From assembly GCA_903853515.1 (NCBI GenBank), contig CAINTU010000118.1:1-6764 (forward strand): 6,764 nt of DNA. Reading direction: 5' to 3'. Position 1 is the first letter of the stretch; each line of letters opens with the position of its first letter. The translations under genes and the position numbers were made by a program. Source of the stretch: an uncultured Micrococcales bacterium. GTDB lineage: Bacteria; Actinomycetota; Actinomycetes; Actinomycetales; Microbacteriaceae. Positions 6,304-6,764 of this stretch are shown in pieces. Below the pieces are notes generated by a model that searched no databases, had not been told where the DNA came from, and worked only from the letters and a program-made list of their open reading frames with translations.

Positions 6304-6681
6304 ATGGCAGCTATCAATCTAGGTATGCCTAGCACCCCAAATGTGCTTGCACCGAGACGCAAATCACGCCAAATCATGGTGGGCAATGTTGCTGTGGGCG
6401 GCGGGGCACCGGTGTCGGTCCAGTCGATGACCACGACCCCGACTACAGACATCAACGCAACTCTGCAGCAGATCGCTGAGTTGACGGCTTCTGGTTGTGA
6501 CATCGTTCGCGTTGCCTGCCCAAGCCAAGACGATGCCGACGTGCTTCGAATCATTGCAAAAAAATCTCAGATTCCGGTAATCGCAGACATTCACTTTCAA
6601 CCAAAATACGTTTTTCAGGCGATAGACGCTGGCTGCGGAGCAGTTCGCGTGAACCCAGGTAACATCATAGGCAGTTGCTGA
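6304..6681 (+). CDS. ispG: 4-hydroxy-3-methylbut-2-en-1-yl diphosphate synthase (IspG/GcpE), N-terminal third, broken at a probable chimeric join
   Basis: IspG is a cytoplasmic 4Fe-4S enzyme that reductively opens the cyclic MEcPP to HMBPP, the penultimate step of the MEP pathway. The visible part is the N-terminal TIM-barrel segment: LAPRRKSRQIMVGNVAVGG (16-34), PVSVQSMTTTPTTD (36-49), LTASGCDIVRVACPSQDDAD (60-79), PVIADIHFQPKYVF (91-104) and GAVRVNPGNI (112-121). It closely resembles mycobacterial GcpE as I recall it. The ATG at 6304 is the first possible start, since an in-frame TAA precedes it; no strong ribosome-binding site is visible. After Ile121 (about 6666) the family would continue with a basic, KFD-like segment. 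Instead the frame reads IGSC and stops at 6681. The C-terminal two-thirds, with the iron-sulfur cysteines, is absent. The tail from about 6667 is foreign (see the join), so the gene is probably intact in the real genome and cut artificially here. Confidence 0.9.
   Translation: MAAINLGMPSTPNVLAPRRKSRQIMVGNVAVGGGAPVSVQSMTTTPTTDINATLQQIAELTASGCDIVRVACPSQDDADVLRIIAKKSQIPVIADIHFQPKYVFQAIDAGCGAVRVNPGNIIGSC
6660..6670. other. Probable chimeric join: ispG to phage-like sequence
   Basis: Left of this point the + strand encodes conserved IspG. Right of it the - strand encodes a phage-type motif and GC falls from ordinary values to about 36% (hand count over 6667-6764). The two signals meet within a few bases around 6666-6668. 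The exact breakpoint cannot be fixed without the parent sequences, since a few bases may be shared by both. Confidence 0.75.
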
Positions 6682-6764
6682 AGTTCCAGCTTCTATTTGT
6701 GCACCCCAAATATACATATTACTATTGCCATTACCTTGATAGTATTGTGCACCATTGTTAAATA
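6668..6764 (-). CDS. Fragment of a phage tail/structural protein (foreign end of the contig)
   Basis: Read on the - strand from the window edge, this stretch is open without a stop and gives FNNGAQYYQGNGNS followed by NMYIWGAQIEAGTSATAYD. The pattern 'yiWGAQlEaGs.aTsYi' is a recurrent motif near the end of lectin- or carbohydrate-binding-like domains in phage tail and other virion proteins. The Asn/Gly/Gln-rich run before it also suits such beta-rich proteins. About 32 residues are seen. The N-terminal side runs off the window, and beyond Asp the frame passes into antisense ispG and is meaningless; an ATG at 6715-6717 is internal to the motif and not a real start. AT-rich codons (AAT, TAT, CAA, GGT, ACT) differ from those of the neighbouring genes. 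The exact protein and the phage host are unknown. Confidence 0.6.

Noticed and set aside
6275..6322. 15-residue frame starting with TTG ahead of and into ispG
   Set aside because: Very short, runs out of frame into the ispG start, and has no supporting ribosome-binding site or conservation clue.
6364..6717. 117-residue open frame on the - strand spanning the window's right end
   Set aside because: Only the first ~19 residues (the GAQIEAG motif) look like a protein; the rest is antisense to well-conserved ispG, so the frame exists only because of the join at about 6667.
6660..6764. Prophage or mobile-element insertion into ispG
   Set aside because: No integrase, attachment-site repeat, terminal inverted repeat or target duplication is visible, and the phage piece is an internal part of a structural gene; an artificial join explains it more simply.
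1..6764. tRNA, rRNA, riboswitch, CRISPR array or a novel defence system
   Set aside because: Almost all the DNA is taken by recognisable housekeeping and transport genes; the four gaps are at most 106 bases and show none of the expected structures.

Overview
The window looks like a piece of chromosome from a small-genome actinobacterium, probably of the family Microbacteriaceae (planktonic 'Luna'-type lineages such as Rhodoluna or Aquiluna are the best guess). The reasons are intermediate GC, GTG and TTG starts, tight gene packing, proteins that resemble actinobacterial GabT and IspG as I remember them, and the gene order dxr - M50 site-2 protease - ispG, which is also that of Mycobacterium. 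The genus is inference. Both ends of the window cut through genes, so it is probably a whole short metagenomic contig.

Left part (1-2251, + strand): the end of an ABC-transporter ATPase (potA, starting exactly at its switch histidine) is followed by two inner-membrane permeases, potB and potC. potA and potB are 2 bases apart; potB and potC overlap by 4 bases (TTGA). This is a polyamine-type (spermidine/putrescine) importer. No solute-binding protein lies in the window. A 71-base convergent gap with a hairpin separates it from gabT (2323-3657, - strand), a PLP-dependent 4-aminobutyrate aminotransferase. Polyamine uptake followed by conversion to GABA and succinate semialdehyde would link the two.

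Middle and right (3733-6681, + strand): dxr (first committed step of the MEP isoprenoid pathway), a possible tiny ORF that overlaps both neighbours by 4 bases, an RseP/Rip1-type intramembrane metalloprotease, and the first third of ispG (a late MEP-pathway step). The 75-base divergent gabT/dxr gap holds a perfect 13-base tandem repeat just before the dxr start.

The last ~100 bases do not belong with the rest. IspG matches its family up to the conserved VNPGNI segment and then breaks off. From about 6667 to the end the DNA is AT-richer (about 36% GC by hand count) and reads on the - strand as a phage tail or structural protein fragment with a 'YIWGAQIEAGTSATAY' motif. This looks like an assembly or amplification chimera, not a real truncation. 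Apart from that and the small ORF/hairpin region between dxr and rseP, the window is ordinary housekeeping and transport DNA. I see no defence system, mobile element, RNA gene or CRISPR array.
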